A stretch of DNA of 23,373 bases, taken from positions 1 to 23,373 of IMG/VR virus record IMGVR_UViG_3300017763_000201. One strand, given 5' to 3'. The notes beneath the pieces are model-generated. The model searched no databases and was not told the DNA's origin. It was given only the letters and a program-made list of their open reading frames with translations. This DNA is from a virus. Shown in pieces: positions 10,728 through 20,400 of this stretch. Numbering within the stretch: position 1 is the first letter of the stretch; the number at the start of each line of letters is the position of its first letter. The position numbers and the translations under genes are program-made.

Positions 10728-13400
10728 ATGGCAGGCATTACTCAACAGGTTCCAAACTATATCTTTGGAATATCAGAACAACCAGATGAATTAAAAGTTC
10801 CTGGACAGGTAAGAGATCTAAAGAATGCTCTACCTGATGTAACACGTGGTCTACAGAAGAGACCTGGTAGTGCTTATGTAAATACATTAAGTGCTCAATC
10901 AGATGCTAAATGGTTCCACATATACAGAGATGAAAGTGAGCAATACATTGGTCAAGTCACTAATAGTGGTTCTGTAAAAATATGGGACGTTACTACGGGC
11001 AACCAACTCACTGTTACGGGTGACCAATCATCCTATCTTGCCTTTAGCGATAGTGAAGATGTTCAGGTATTGTCAGTTAATGATTATACCTTCCTTACAA
11101 ACAGAAAGAAGGTGACACAAATGTCATCTAGCAAGAGTCCTGCGAAGGTAAATCAAGCATTCATTTCATTGAAGCAGATTAAGCCTGGTACTCAGTATGC
11201 TTTGGATATTAGTACTCCTGGTAGTGGTGTTAGCAATTCATTTAATAGAGCTACTAATATTGAGATATCTGATTACCCGTATGATTCGGGTACGGATTAT
11301 CCAGGCAACGGTAATTGCAGGTACGCTGCTAGACAGTTATTCCAATCAAGTAATAATGTTTGGTTTGAATTAGACGTTCGCTGTATTGGTGCTATTGAAC
11401 CTGGAAGTGATGGTGAGAACGCTTATGATTCTTATACCAGTACTGCTACTTTAAAGTTTGGTGGTGAGAACCAAAGTGTAGGCACAACCCATGAAGTTTT
11501 AATGACTAATGGTAAGGATGGTGGATACTGGACAGTAAGAGTTACCGATGTTTCTCCTGTAACTGCTCGCGCTAACATTGCTTTAGTCCGTCCAACACCT
11601 ACACCATTTGAAGGACTTGGGGCTTCTGCTGATTCTATTTTACAAGGCATCACTGCACCTTTACAGGCTGCTGGTTTCACTGTTAAGCAGATCGGTTCTG
11701 GTATTTATATCACCCGTAGCTCACCCTTTGTTGTCTCTGCTCCAGATGACACATTGATGACCATCATTCAGAATAGTGCTGATGATGTATCCCAACTACC
11801 TTCAAGTTGTAAGGATGGATATGTTGTCAAGGTTGCTAACAGTGGAGAGGATGAAGATGATTACTATGTGAAATTCATTGGAGACAATGGTGATGGTCCT
11901 GGTGTATGGGAAGAAACCGTAGCACCTGATCTTAAAACAAGCTTTAATGCTTCTACTATGCCTGTACAACTGGTGAGGCAGAGTAATGGGTCATTCAACC
12001 TTGAAACTACAGATTGGGAAGACAGGCTAGTTGGTGATAATAAAACCAATCCAGAACCTTCCTTCGTAGGCAAGACTATTAACAAGATGGTCTTCTTTAG
12101 GAATAGGTTAGGCATCTTATCTGATGAGAACATCGTCTTATCTAGACCAGGAGACTTCTTTAACTTCTGGAATAAGACAGCTACAACTGTTGTTCCTATT
12201 GACCCTATCGATCTATCTTGTAGTAGCCAGACTCCTGCTGTTCTGTATGAAGCACTAGAGACCAATGCAGGTCTTGTGATGTTTGCTGAGAACCAGCAGT
12301 TCCTGATGACTACTGACAGTGATATCTTTAGTCCACGTACTGCCAAGATCAATGCACTGTCAACCTATAACTACAACATTAGATCTAGACCAGTTTCGTT
12401 AGGTACTAGTATTGCATTCTTGAATAACGGTGGTAATTACACCCGTATGTTTGAGATGACGACAGTAAATAGAGATACTGAACCACAACTGATTGAACAA
12501 AGCAAACTGGTATCTAAATTAATACCACTTGACTATGACTTAATTGCGGAATCAAAGGAGAATAACTTCATTGCTTTGGCTAGTAAGACATCCAATGAGT
12601 TGTGGGTTTATCGTTACTTTAATACTGGTGAAAAGCGTATCCAATCTGCTTGGGTGAACTGGGATCTAGCAGGTGATGTTCTATATCATTGCCTGATGGA
12701 TGATGTTTATTACGCTGCTTTGAAGTTTGAAGATGATACTATCATTTTACAGTCAATTGACATTAGGCCAACAGATGGTACTCAAGTTGATTCCTATCGA
12801 ATCTACATGGATAACATGGTTGAAGTGCCTAGCAGTTCTCTTACTTATGATCCATTCACTTTAACCACATCCTTCACTAAACCTAGTGGATTCCCTTCTA
12901 ACGATAGGTTATCAGTCTTCACCTTAGAAGATGGTAACAACCAAGGTAGGTTTGAGAATGTCACAGTAGATTCAGGTACCATTACAATTAGTGGTGATTG
13001 GACAGATACAGGTTTAACACTTGGATATTTGTTCGAGATGCTTGTTGAGTTCCCTACTATCTACCCACAACAGAAGCAAGGTGAATCAGTCAGATCTGAT
13101 GTTAGGTCTTCATTGACTGTACATCGTGTGAAGCTAAACCTTGAAGATGCTGGTGTCTATGAATCTACGCTTAGCCGTAAAGGCAAACCTGACTATATTC
13201 AGCTTTATGAATGTAGAGAACAGGATGGATATAAAGCCAACTCTGTAGCCTTTGCTCAGAACAAAGATCAAACTATACCTATCTATGAACGTAACACTAA
13301 CGTCTCATTAACACTTACATCTAGTCATCCTTCACCTTGTACATTGATTTCAATGAACTGGGAAGGTGATTACAACCCACGATATTATAAGAGTGTCTAA
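10728..13400 (+). CDS. Tail tubular protein B (nozzle), T7 gp12-like
   Basis: The protein is 890 aa, longer than T7 gp12 (794). The start MAGITQQVPNYIFGISEQPDELK and the VRDLKNALPDVTRGLQKRPG segment (about residues 28-47) are the strongly conserved N-terminus of this family. The beta-propeller-like core includes NKMVFFRNRLGILSDENIVLSRPGDFFNFW (about 455-484), another family signature. A C-terminal beta region follows, ending in NWEGDYNPRYYKSV. It builds the tail nozzle through which DNA passes. A long reverse-strand ORF inside it is a coding shadow. The 3' end overlaps the gp13 start by 8 nt. Confidence 0.95.
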   Translation: MAGITQQVPNYIFGISEQPDELKVPGQVRDLKNALPDVTRGLQKRPGSAYVNTLSAQSDAKWFHIYRDESEQYIGQVTNSGSVKIWDVTTGNQLTVTGDQSSYLAFSDSEDVQVLSVNDYTFLTNRKKVTQMSSSKSPAKVNQAFISLKQIKPGTQYALDISTPGSGVSNSFNRATNIEISDYPYDSGTDYPGNGNCRYAARQLFQSSNNVWFELDVRCIGAIEPGSDGENAYDSYTSTATLKFGGENQSVGTTHEVLMTNGKDGGYWTVRVTDVSPVTARANIALVRPTPTPFEGLGASADSILQGITAPLQAAGFTVKQIGSGIYITRSSPFVVSAPDDTLMTIIQNSADDVSQLPSSCKDGYVVKVANSGEDEDDYYVKFIGDNGDGPGVWEETVAPDLKTSFNASTMPVQLVRQSNGSFNLETTDWEDRLVGDNKTNPEPSFVGKTINKMVFFRNRLGILSDENIVLSRPGDFFNFWNKTATTVVPIDPIDLSCSSQTPAVLYEALETNAGLVMFAENQQFLMTTDSDIFSPRTAKINALSTYNYNIRSRPVSLGTSIAFLNNGGNYTRMFEMTTVNRDTEPQLIEQSKLVSKLIPLDYDLIAESKENNFIALASKTSNELWVYRYFNTGEKRIQSAWVNWDLAGDVLYHCLMDDVYYAALKFEDDTIILQSIDIRPTDGTQVDSYRIYMDNMVEVPSSSLTYDPFTLTTSFTKPSGFPSNDRLSVFTLEDGNNQGRFENVTVDSGTITISGDWTDTGLTLGYLFEMLVEFPTIYPQQKQGESVRSDVRSSLTVHRVKLNLEDAGVYESTLSRKGKPDYIQLYECREQDGYKANSVAFAQNKDQTIPIYERNTNVSLTLTSSHPSPCTLISMNWEGDYNPRYYKSV

Positions 13401-13833
13401 TTACATCCACCCGCTAACAAAAGAAGCTGCCTTAGAGGTGGCTTCTAACTTAAGACCAGATGATTATAGAGAAGTAGTAGAAGGCCATGGACATGATCCA
13501 ATGGTCGTTCTACCTCTTGCTCTTGATCTACCCAATTCAATATACTTCACTGTGCCTAACGGCAAGACTGCCGGATTAGCCGGTGTCGATGAACTAGGTT
13601 CTGTCTGGATGTTATGTACACCAGAGATTGAAAAATACCCACACCTTTTTGTAAGACAAGCCAAAAAGTATATTGATTCACGACCAGAGAATTTACTTTG
13701 GAACATAGTTGACAAACGTAATAGAGTACATCTAAAGCTACTAAAGTTCTTAGGTTTTCATTTCTTACGTGAACTCAAACATGGTCCTAACAACCTGACC
13801 TTTATTGAATTTTGCCGTGTGCGAACCAGTTAG
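13393..13833 (+). CDS. Internal virion protein A, T7 gp13-like (GNAT-like fold)
   Basis: The protein is 146 aa (T7 gp13: 138). The likely start is the GTG at 13393, which overlaps the gp12 stop by 8 nt and gives MSNYIHPLTKEAALEVASNLRPDDYREV. This is the usual gp13 opening, in which a short strand and helix resemble N-acetyltransferases. An upstream GTG at 13366 is possible but would extend 9 residues into gp12. Later blocks are IYFTVPNGKTAGLAGVDELG and HLKLLKFLGFHFLRE, also GNAT-like. T7 gp13 is needed for virion assembly, and enzymatic activity is not established. The next gene starts inside the last 17 nt. Confidence 0.85.
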   Translation: MSNYIHPLTKEAALEVASNLRPDDYREVVEGHGHDPMVVLPLALDLPNSIYFTVPNGKTAGLAGVDELGSVWMLCTPEIEKYPHLFVRQAKKYIDSRPENLLWNIVDKRNRVHLKLLKFLGFHFLRELKHGPNNLTFIEFCRVRTS

Positions 13834-14581
13834 TATTATCAGTGGTGTATTGGGAGCAGCTAGTTCTGTTGCTGGCCACGTAGGACAACAAAATGCAGCC
13901 GATGCAGCTAACGCTGGAAGGATTGCCAATTACAAGTATCAATTAAAAGTACGAGAAAACAATTGGATGCGCACCAAATCCAATTGGGAGAACGATAAGA
14001 TTAACTATGAGGAGTCTGTAGCTGATAACTCTTTTGCTGCTCAAGAGGGTTATGCAAGGGCACAGCGTCAACTCAACGAACAGTTCAAAGCAGCTGCATT
14101 CTCTGAACAGGGTGACATGGTCAAACTGTTAGAAAGTACAGGAGTAATGGCAGCATCTGGTCGAACAGGCAGATCTGCTCAACGTGTTGATGATTCAATG
14201 ATGGCCGCCTTTGGCAGGAACAATGCCGCCAAAGCAGCAAGTCTTGCTAGTTCTAAAGAAGGTTATCAACAACAAGTTGAGGATATTCGTAGACAGCAAC
14301 GTGATGAGAATGAGTCAGCCTTTGATCAGGTTGCGTTCGCTCCGATACCTGACATGGCTCCACAGAAGCCTCAGATGGAGAAGGGGCCTTCTGGTGTTGG
14401 CCTTGCCTTAGGACTTGCTGGAGCTGGTTTAGGTGCCTATCAACAGCATCAATCACTACAGGCTCCAAAGGCTTTTGGTAATGAAGGAGCAGGTTCATTA
14501 AAGATCCCACAAATGCCATCTTCATATAAACCTTCTTATGCTCCATCTGATTGGGGAACTTTAAATAACAGGTACTTCTAA
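13817..14581 (+). CDS. Internal virion protein B, T7 gp14-like
   Basis: The protein is 254 aa (T7 gp14: 196). The preferred start is the GTG at 13817, 17 nt before the gp13 stop, giving MCEPVSIISGVLGAASSVAGH, a typical gp14 N-terminus. A TTG further upstream at 13805 is unlikely. A hydrophobic stretch at residues about 5-22 is followed by a long Ala/Gln-rich helical region to about 170. A Pro-rich linker and a second glycine-rich hydrophobic segment (VGLALGLAGAGLGAY, about 193-208) come next. In T7, gp14 is ejected first and forms an outer-membrane pore, and the two hydrophobic stretches fit that. The stop is directly followed by the gp15 ATG. Confidence 0.9.
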   Translation: MCEPVSIISGVLGAASSVAGHVGQQNAADAANAGRIANYKYQLKVRENNWMRTKSNWENDKINYEESVADNSFAAQEGYARAQRQLNEQFKAAAFSEQGDMVKLLESTGVMAASGRTGRSAQRVDDSMMAAFGRNNAAKAASLASSKEGYQQQVEDIRRQQRDENESAFDQVAFAPIPDMAPQKPQMEKGPSGVGLALGLAGAGLGAYQQHQSLQAPKAFGNEGAGSLKIPQMPSSYKPSYAPSDWGTLNNRYF

Positions 14582-17464
14582 ATGGAACAAAGAGCATATC
14601 AATCTGGTCTAGTACAACAGGCTGGATTCCAACCAAAGAAACGAGCTAAGTTCGATAAGCAACGTGCAGCATTCGATGCACAAGCACAACGTAATCAAGC
14701 AACACAAGCTCAAACAATCAGAGATAACAATGCTGTCAATCAAGCTAACGTTAGACAGTCGAATAAAGATCTTGAAGCACTCTCTGCATTTTCTTCTACC
14801 CTTACTGAGAAACTTGTTGAGGATAAACAGAAGAAGAATGAAGAGGAGATGCAACGTGGTGTCATGATGGCTTACACCGAAGGTGTGCCTCAAGAACAAC
14901 AGGATTCCTTTGATTCAGAAGAGCAAGAATTAAATAATCTTAACGAGTCAACAATCAAGGCTGCAAATAAGATTGAAGGAAAAACAGGTAATGTATTCCT
15001 AGGTGAGAAAGTAAGGAGTATGTCTGGATGGGCAGCCTATGGATATGCCATGGGTAAGGCTCAAAATGGTGGACAAGAGTATGCACTCTTCCAAGCACAG
15101 GCAGCTGACACTGTGGTGAATGTAACCACTGAGTCAGGTGAAGTAAAACCACTTACTTTAGCTAGTGCTAATACACCTGCTGAATATGCTGCTGTTCAAT
15201 CACAGATCCGTTCTGAGTTTCTTAAGCAATACTCAGGGATGAACCCTGCACTGTTGAATAAGTACCTGTTCCCCTCTATGAGAGATCAGGAAAGCAAGGC
15301 ACTTATAAAGTTCTCTAGGGAACGTGGAGAAGCTATTAAGAAGGATCGTACTACACGAGCTAGTGACTTATTAACTTCAGCAATTAATAGTGCTACTAAT
15401 CCTGGTGAGGCAGCACTATCATTTATTAATCAGACTGCAGGTGATTTAGGTGGCAGGAAAGAAGCAAGAGCAGAAGCACTAAGAGTCATCCGGCTCGGTA
15501 TCAAGAGTGGTGCTATCGATAAGGATACTGCAATTGCTCTCGCAAATTCAGAAATAACCATTGAAGGACTTGGCAGAAAGAAAGTCAAAGAGATGTGGGC
15601 AGAATTTGGTGATCTTGAGCAGGAAGTAATCAATGAAGGGATGAAGGACTTTAAAGCTGAGCAAGCTGCTTTAGAATTAGATGCCCAGAAGTATGCCCAG
15701 AATGCATATAAGAATACCGTAGGCAGTGAACAGGAAGGTAATTTCTTAACCGAAGCAGAGAAGGATCTGATGATCCAAGAATCTCAAAGAAGGTTTGGTT
15801 ATGTCAATCCTATCTTGCAAAACCTTAAGACCAAAGGTGACTTACGTGATGAAGATGCAGAGATACTTATTCAAAACAAATTAAGAGCAGGATTAGGTCT
15901 TACGCCATCTGATTTACGTGGTGTCTCATCTGAGATGTTCCAAAAATATAGAAATGAAATTAAGGTAGGTGGAGATTCACTTGCTATCTCTAAAAGAGAT
16001 AAGGACTTCGCTGAGGCTGATATTATATCAGCCATTAACGAAATTCTTCCTGGTAATGATGGTATAAAGGAGAAGACTCAAAAGTGGACTCGTGTTAACC
16101 GTCGTGCCCAGAACTACTTCTTAGAACAGTATCAACTTGCTGCACTAGCCTCTGAGAATAGTGATATGGCATATGATGTAGCCATGAAAAAAACATTGGC
16201 TAGGATCGAATCTAAGTCCTTTGAAGGTAAGTATAAAGGTGCTTTAAACCTAGAATATGGTGATGAAGTAAAAGAAGGTAAGAGAACTCTTGCTCGGTGG
16301 TCACGTAGTCAAACTGAAGATGGTGTTCCGTTCTACACATCTGCTTCTACTCAACTCATTCCTGATACTGAAGATGATATACAAGTATTAATTGACTCTG
16401 TAAAGCATGGTAATTTCAAAATCCCCCCAATATACAAACAACTCGCTTCAGGCATTCGCATTCTGTCTGCCTTTGATTTGGCCCGAGCACAATACATGGC
16501 TGCCACTGGGGAAGACCTAGTACCTCCAGCAGCTGAACAAGTCACAGGAGAAATGGATGCTGAATTCCAACGACTCCTTAAGTATCGTCCTACATCAGCA
16601 CGTACCCGCCAAGCAATGGTTGGTACAGGTGATAGACGATTCTTAGATCTTGTTGCCTCTGAAGAGAGTGAAGCTTTTGGTGGCTATGATGCTTATAACA
16701 AAGGTGGTAACTATAACGGAACCGTAGCTTATGGTTCTGGTAATAGTGCTGAGGATAATAGGTATGGTAAGCCTATCTCACAATTAACTGTTGGAGAGAT
16801 CAGGAAACTACAAGCAGATGGTCAACTACATGCTGCTGGTCGTTACCAGTTTATTAAAGGAACATTTGCAGAAGTAGCAGATGAACTTGGTCTATCTAAT
16901 GACACTGTATTTGATGCTGCTACCCAAGATCGTATGGCTATTAGTCGTGCTAGGTGGCGTGTCAATCACTATGGATTGAAGAGTCTTAACCAAGAATGGG
17001 TGGGGTTACGTAAAGTATCTCAATCACAAATCAACTCTGCATATGCTTCTATCGATCCTTATAACCAACCTGATGTACTTACTCCTGGTCTACGTAAGCT
17101 TGCTTATGTGACTGGTGACATTGGACCTACTTCTACTGGTGAACACCTTGACGTGAAAGATGCTAGTGGACAACGCTTCCACCACAGAGCACTTGATAAG
17201 TATGTTGAGATAGATGACCCGGAATTTGGAACCATCTCTCTAGGTGATCTAAGGGAAAAGACAGGTTTTGTTGGAGATAGTTTTGATCAACATAAGGCTA
17301 GAGGTTCACACGGCATTGACTACGGTTCTGCCAGTGGATCAAAGGTTTACGTCAAGAACGGCGCAACTGTTGTCGGATCAGTACCTACTGAGCACGGTGA
17401 CAAAGTAACAATTCAACTACCTACGGGTAAACAATATACATTCTTACATGGGAATTCAGCATAA
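14582..17464 (+). CDS. Internal virion protein C, T7 gp15-like, with C-terminal lysozyme-like and truncated M23-like domains
   Basis: The protein is 960 aa, much longer than T7 gp15 (747). Residues 1-660 are mostly helical and Gln/Lys/Glu-rich, as in the periplasmic channel protein. A lysozyme/transglycosylase-like domain begins near 688: FLDLVASEESEAFGGYDAYN with candidate catalytic Glu among E694, E695 and E697, then GRYQFIKGTF (GRYQ 753-756). Residues about 880-960 resemble the start of an M23 metallopeptidase: GSHGIDYGSASGSKVYV, with H910 and D913, then YTFLHGNSA at the very end. The HLH motif that completes the M23 site is absent. These domains would open the cell wall during DNA ejection. 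In T7 that enzyme is at the gp16 N-terminus. The stop overlaps the gp16 ATG (TAATG). Confidence 0.9.
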   Translation: MEQRAYQSGLVQQAGFQPKKRAKFDKQRAAFDAQAQRNQATQAQTIRDNNAVNQANVRQSNKDLEALSAFSSTLTEKLVEDKQKKNEEEMQRGVMMAYTEGVPQEQQDSFDSEEQELNNLNESTIKAANKIEGKTGNVFLGEKVRSMSGWAAYGYAMGKAQNGGQEYALFQAQAADTVVNVTTESGEVKPLTLASANTPAEYAAVQSQIRSEFLKQYSGMNPALLNKYLFPSMRDQESKALIKFSRERGEAIKKDRTTRASDLLTSAINSATNPGEAALSFINQTAGDLGGRKEARAEALRVIRLGIKSGAIDKDTAIALANSEITIEGLGRKKVKEMWAEFGDLEQEVINEGMKDFKAEQAALELDAQKYAQNAYKNTVGSEQEGNFLTEAEKDLMIQESQRRFGYVNPILQNLKTKGDLRDEDAEILIQNKLRAGLGLTPSDLRGVSSEMFQKYRNEIKVGGDSLAISKRDKDFAEADIISAINEILPGNDGIKEKTQKWTRVNRRAQNYFLEQYQLAALASENSDMAYDVAMKKTLARIESKSFEGKYKGALNLEYGDEVKEGKRTLARWSRSQTEDGVPFYTSASTQLIPDTEDDIQVLIDSVKHGNFKIPPIYKQLASGIRILSAFDLARAQYMAATGEDLVPPAAEQVTGEMDAEFQRLLKYRPTSARTRQAMVGTGDRRFLDLVASEESEAFGGYDAYNKGGNYNGTVAYGSGNSAEDNRYGKPISQLTVGEIRKLQADGQLHAAGRYQFIKGTFAEVADELGLSNDTVFDAATQDRMAISRARWRVNHYGLKSLNQEWVGLRKVSQSQINSAYASIDPYNQPDVLTPGLRKLAYVTGDIGPTSTGEHLDVKDASGQRFHHRALDKYVEIDDPEFGTISLGDLREKTGFVGDSFDQHKARGSHGIDYGSASGSKVYVKNGATVVGSVPTEHGDKVTIQLPTGKQYTFLHGNSA

Positions 17465-20400
17465 TGAATAGTTTTATGCCAGGTATCGAAGTAGATGCTG
17501 ATGCAGTAGAACAACAAGCAGATAATCTTGAGCAACAACTTCAGGATAATGCTACTTTTGTTGAGACATTAGAACAAAATGAAGAAGAAAAAGCTACGGC
17601 TGACAAGCAAGAACAAGAACAACTAGATGACCCACGCTCTGATGGTGTGGGTTTCAATGTACCGGACATTGCTGCAGAAACCAAAGCAGCTGTAACTGGT
17701 GGTCTACAAGATAGTATCTCTTCTGGAGCTACGTTGTTTGAACGAACCGGTGACATGTTCAACGGTGAGATGGCAGCAGCTGGTGATGATTACAAACCTG
17801 AATGGGATCCTACGGGTGCTGATGGTGAGAACAAGATTGTCACCAATACATGGTGGGGTGATTTCCTTAGGAGAGCTATCCACTTCGGTACAATGGCTGG
17901 TGCCACAGTACTTGCTGCTAAAGGCATTGCTGCCCTTGGCATCGGTGCAGGTGTTAGCGCAGGTGCTGGATGGTTAGCAGGAGGTGCTACTACAACACTT
18001 GGTAAGTTTGGTGCAGCATCTGCTGTTAGTGCTATCGGTGACCTAGGTTCTAAATACTCTCAAGATGACAACGCTTTAGGTGTATTAAGAGATCGGTATG
18101 GATTTATCGATACCCCAATTAGTACTAAAGATACTGATCATCCTGCTGTAATGACAGTAAAGAACATGGTCGAAAGCATGGGCATAGGTACTGTTATGGA
18201 AGGCCTAGGTATGCTCATCAAACGAGGTACTAAGGTTAAAGTTAAAGATGTAGACGGTAACGTCAAAGAAGTACCTGCAGAAGAAGTACAACTTAAAGAA
18301 GCTGCTGAACGATCTGAATCAATCAAGGAACAGGTCGAGACACGTGGTAAGGAACAGTTCAATGAAGAGGGTTTTGGTGCTTACAAGAACCAACCTATCT
18401 CTGATCCTTGGCAAGGTTCACCTACATCTACAGGTAAGGCTGATGTTGCACTTGAACAACTAAGTCGTACCCGTAATGAATGGGGTGCCGAGATGGGTAG
18501 TACTTATAGCCAAACTACACCTTCTGAACTCAATCGTTATGTTCAATCTAGTGGTCTTCCTGATGACATCATCATTAAGAAGGCAGAGGAACTGATGAGT
18601 GCTCCTAAGTTCAAAGAAGGTATGGCAGCTATCAAGTCTGGTAGAGCTACACCTAAAGAAATTTGGGGTGAATCTATTGAGATGTACACTGATATTGTTC
18701 AAGGACGAGAGATATTAGATATCAATAAGGACGAATTCCTTGATCGTTTGATGTCTGACTCTTATGTGAAAGATGGTGTGGAACTGATGAACCCCTCTAA
18801 GATTGCCGCTACTGATCTTATCGTTGGTTCACTTATGCGTGAAGCACGTGACCTTGGAATGGCAGGTCGTGAACTAGGAGACATTGCTGACCTTGGTGCT
18901 AAAGACGGTCCTGCTGAAAGGCTTATGGACATGATGATCACTCTTAACACTGAAACACACAAGGCCAGGTTTGATTGGTCACAAAGTGGTAAAGAAATTG
19001 GTGTTGGTGTAACACGTAAACCTAGTAAGTCTCTGAAGAGAGAAGCGAAACAAATCCTCAAGGACCTGAAGCAAGAATCCAAAGAGTCTCTATACACGAT
19101 GCTCCAACTTGCTAACAAGGATACTGATGATTCATTGATGAAATCTATCTTTGAGTATGTCTCCCAATCTAATGATCTTCGTAACTTTGAAGATCTAGAG
19201 AGTTGGGCCAAGAAGAAACTTAAAGGTGGTGAATTTAATGGACGTAAGGAAACTGGAAAGCTTATTGATGAACTCGGTAAGGTTATGGTTAATAGCGTTC
19301 TAAGTGGACCTAAAACGCCTGTAAGGGCAATCATGGGCACAAGTAGTGCAACCTTCCTTAGGCCTCTTTCAACTGCCTTAGGAGCCGCCCTAGGTGGTAA
19401 TGGACAGGTAGCGCGTGCTTCGCTAGCTAACCTCAATGCAATGGTACAGATGATACCTGAAGCATTCACAATCTTTAAGACTAAAGTTAACTCTAACTTT
19501 GCTGGTGATATTAATTCAAACCCTAGTCGATTTATCGAACAAGCAAAAAGTACAGATGCTGTTGAGTGGGAACTCATGGCAAAGTTCTTTGAATCAGATA
19601 AAGCTACAAAAGGACAGAAGGGAGCTTGGCGAGCAGCTAACGTAGCTAAGAATATTAATAACAATAACCTCTTTACTTACTCCACTAAGTTGATGCAGGC
19701 CACTGACGATACCTTCAGGGTGTTAATGGCTCGTGGTCAAGCTAGACAGATGGCGATGATGGAAGCCATGAAAAATGGTACTGACATCACTCCTAAACTA
19801 ATGAAGGAGTATGAGGCTAAGTTCCAGAACCAAATCATTGACTCTGACGGTACTATTCGTACAGAGACTGATGGTGGTGCAGCTCTTGCCTATGGAACTA
19901 AAGAAGTCACCCTCACTAAACAACTAGACGGCTTTGCTGCTGCTCTGGATGATGCATTCCAAAAGACACCGTGGGCTAAACCCTTCTTCCTGTTTGCACG
20001 TACCAGTGTGAATGGATTGGAACTGATGGGTAAGCACACGCCTATTGTCAATCGTCTTATCAAAGAGAACCAACTGATTAGTCAAGCAACTTCTCAAACC
20101 CTTGAGGATGTTGCACAGTATGGAATCATGAATGCTGACCAACTAGCTAATGCTAAGGCTCTAATGAAGGGTCGTGTAGCTATTGGTTATGGTGTCGTCT
20201 CTATGGCCTCTATGGCTGCTCTGAGTGGCAACCTACGTGGCAATGGCCCTACTGACAGACAGATGCGTCAGGTATGGAAAGATGCTGGATGGAAACCTAA
20301 CACCATCAAATTAGGTGATGTATGGGTGAACTACGAAGCATTTGAACCTTTCAATATAATGCTTACCACTATTGCTGATATTGCTGATCACAGTCAGTTG

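Noticed and set aside
11864-12352. 162-codon reverse-strand frame inside gp12
   Set aside because: It is an antisense shadow of a conserved tail-tube gene, with no protein-like motif or start signal.
13464-13715. Reverse-strand 83-codon frame in gp13 and similar short frames on either strand inside the large genes
   Set aside because: All overlap supported genes in other frames, with no start signals or recognisable products.
18762-19664. 300-codon open frame on the reverse strand inside gp16
   Set aside because: It lies wholly within a well-supported forward gene, its product is Leu/Ser/Pro-rich as expected of an antisense frame, and no neighbouring reverse gene or signal supports it.
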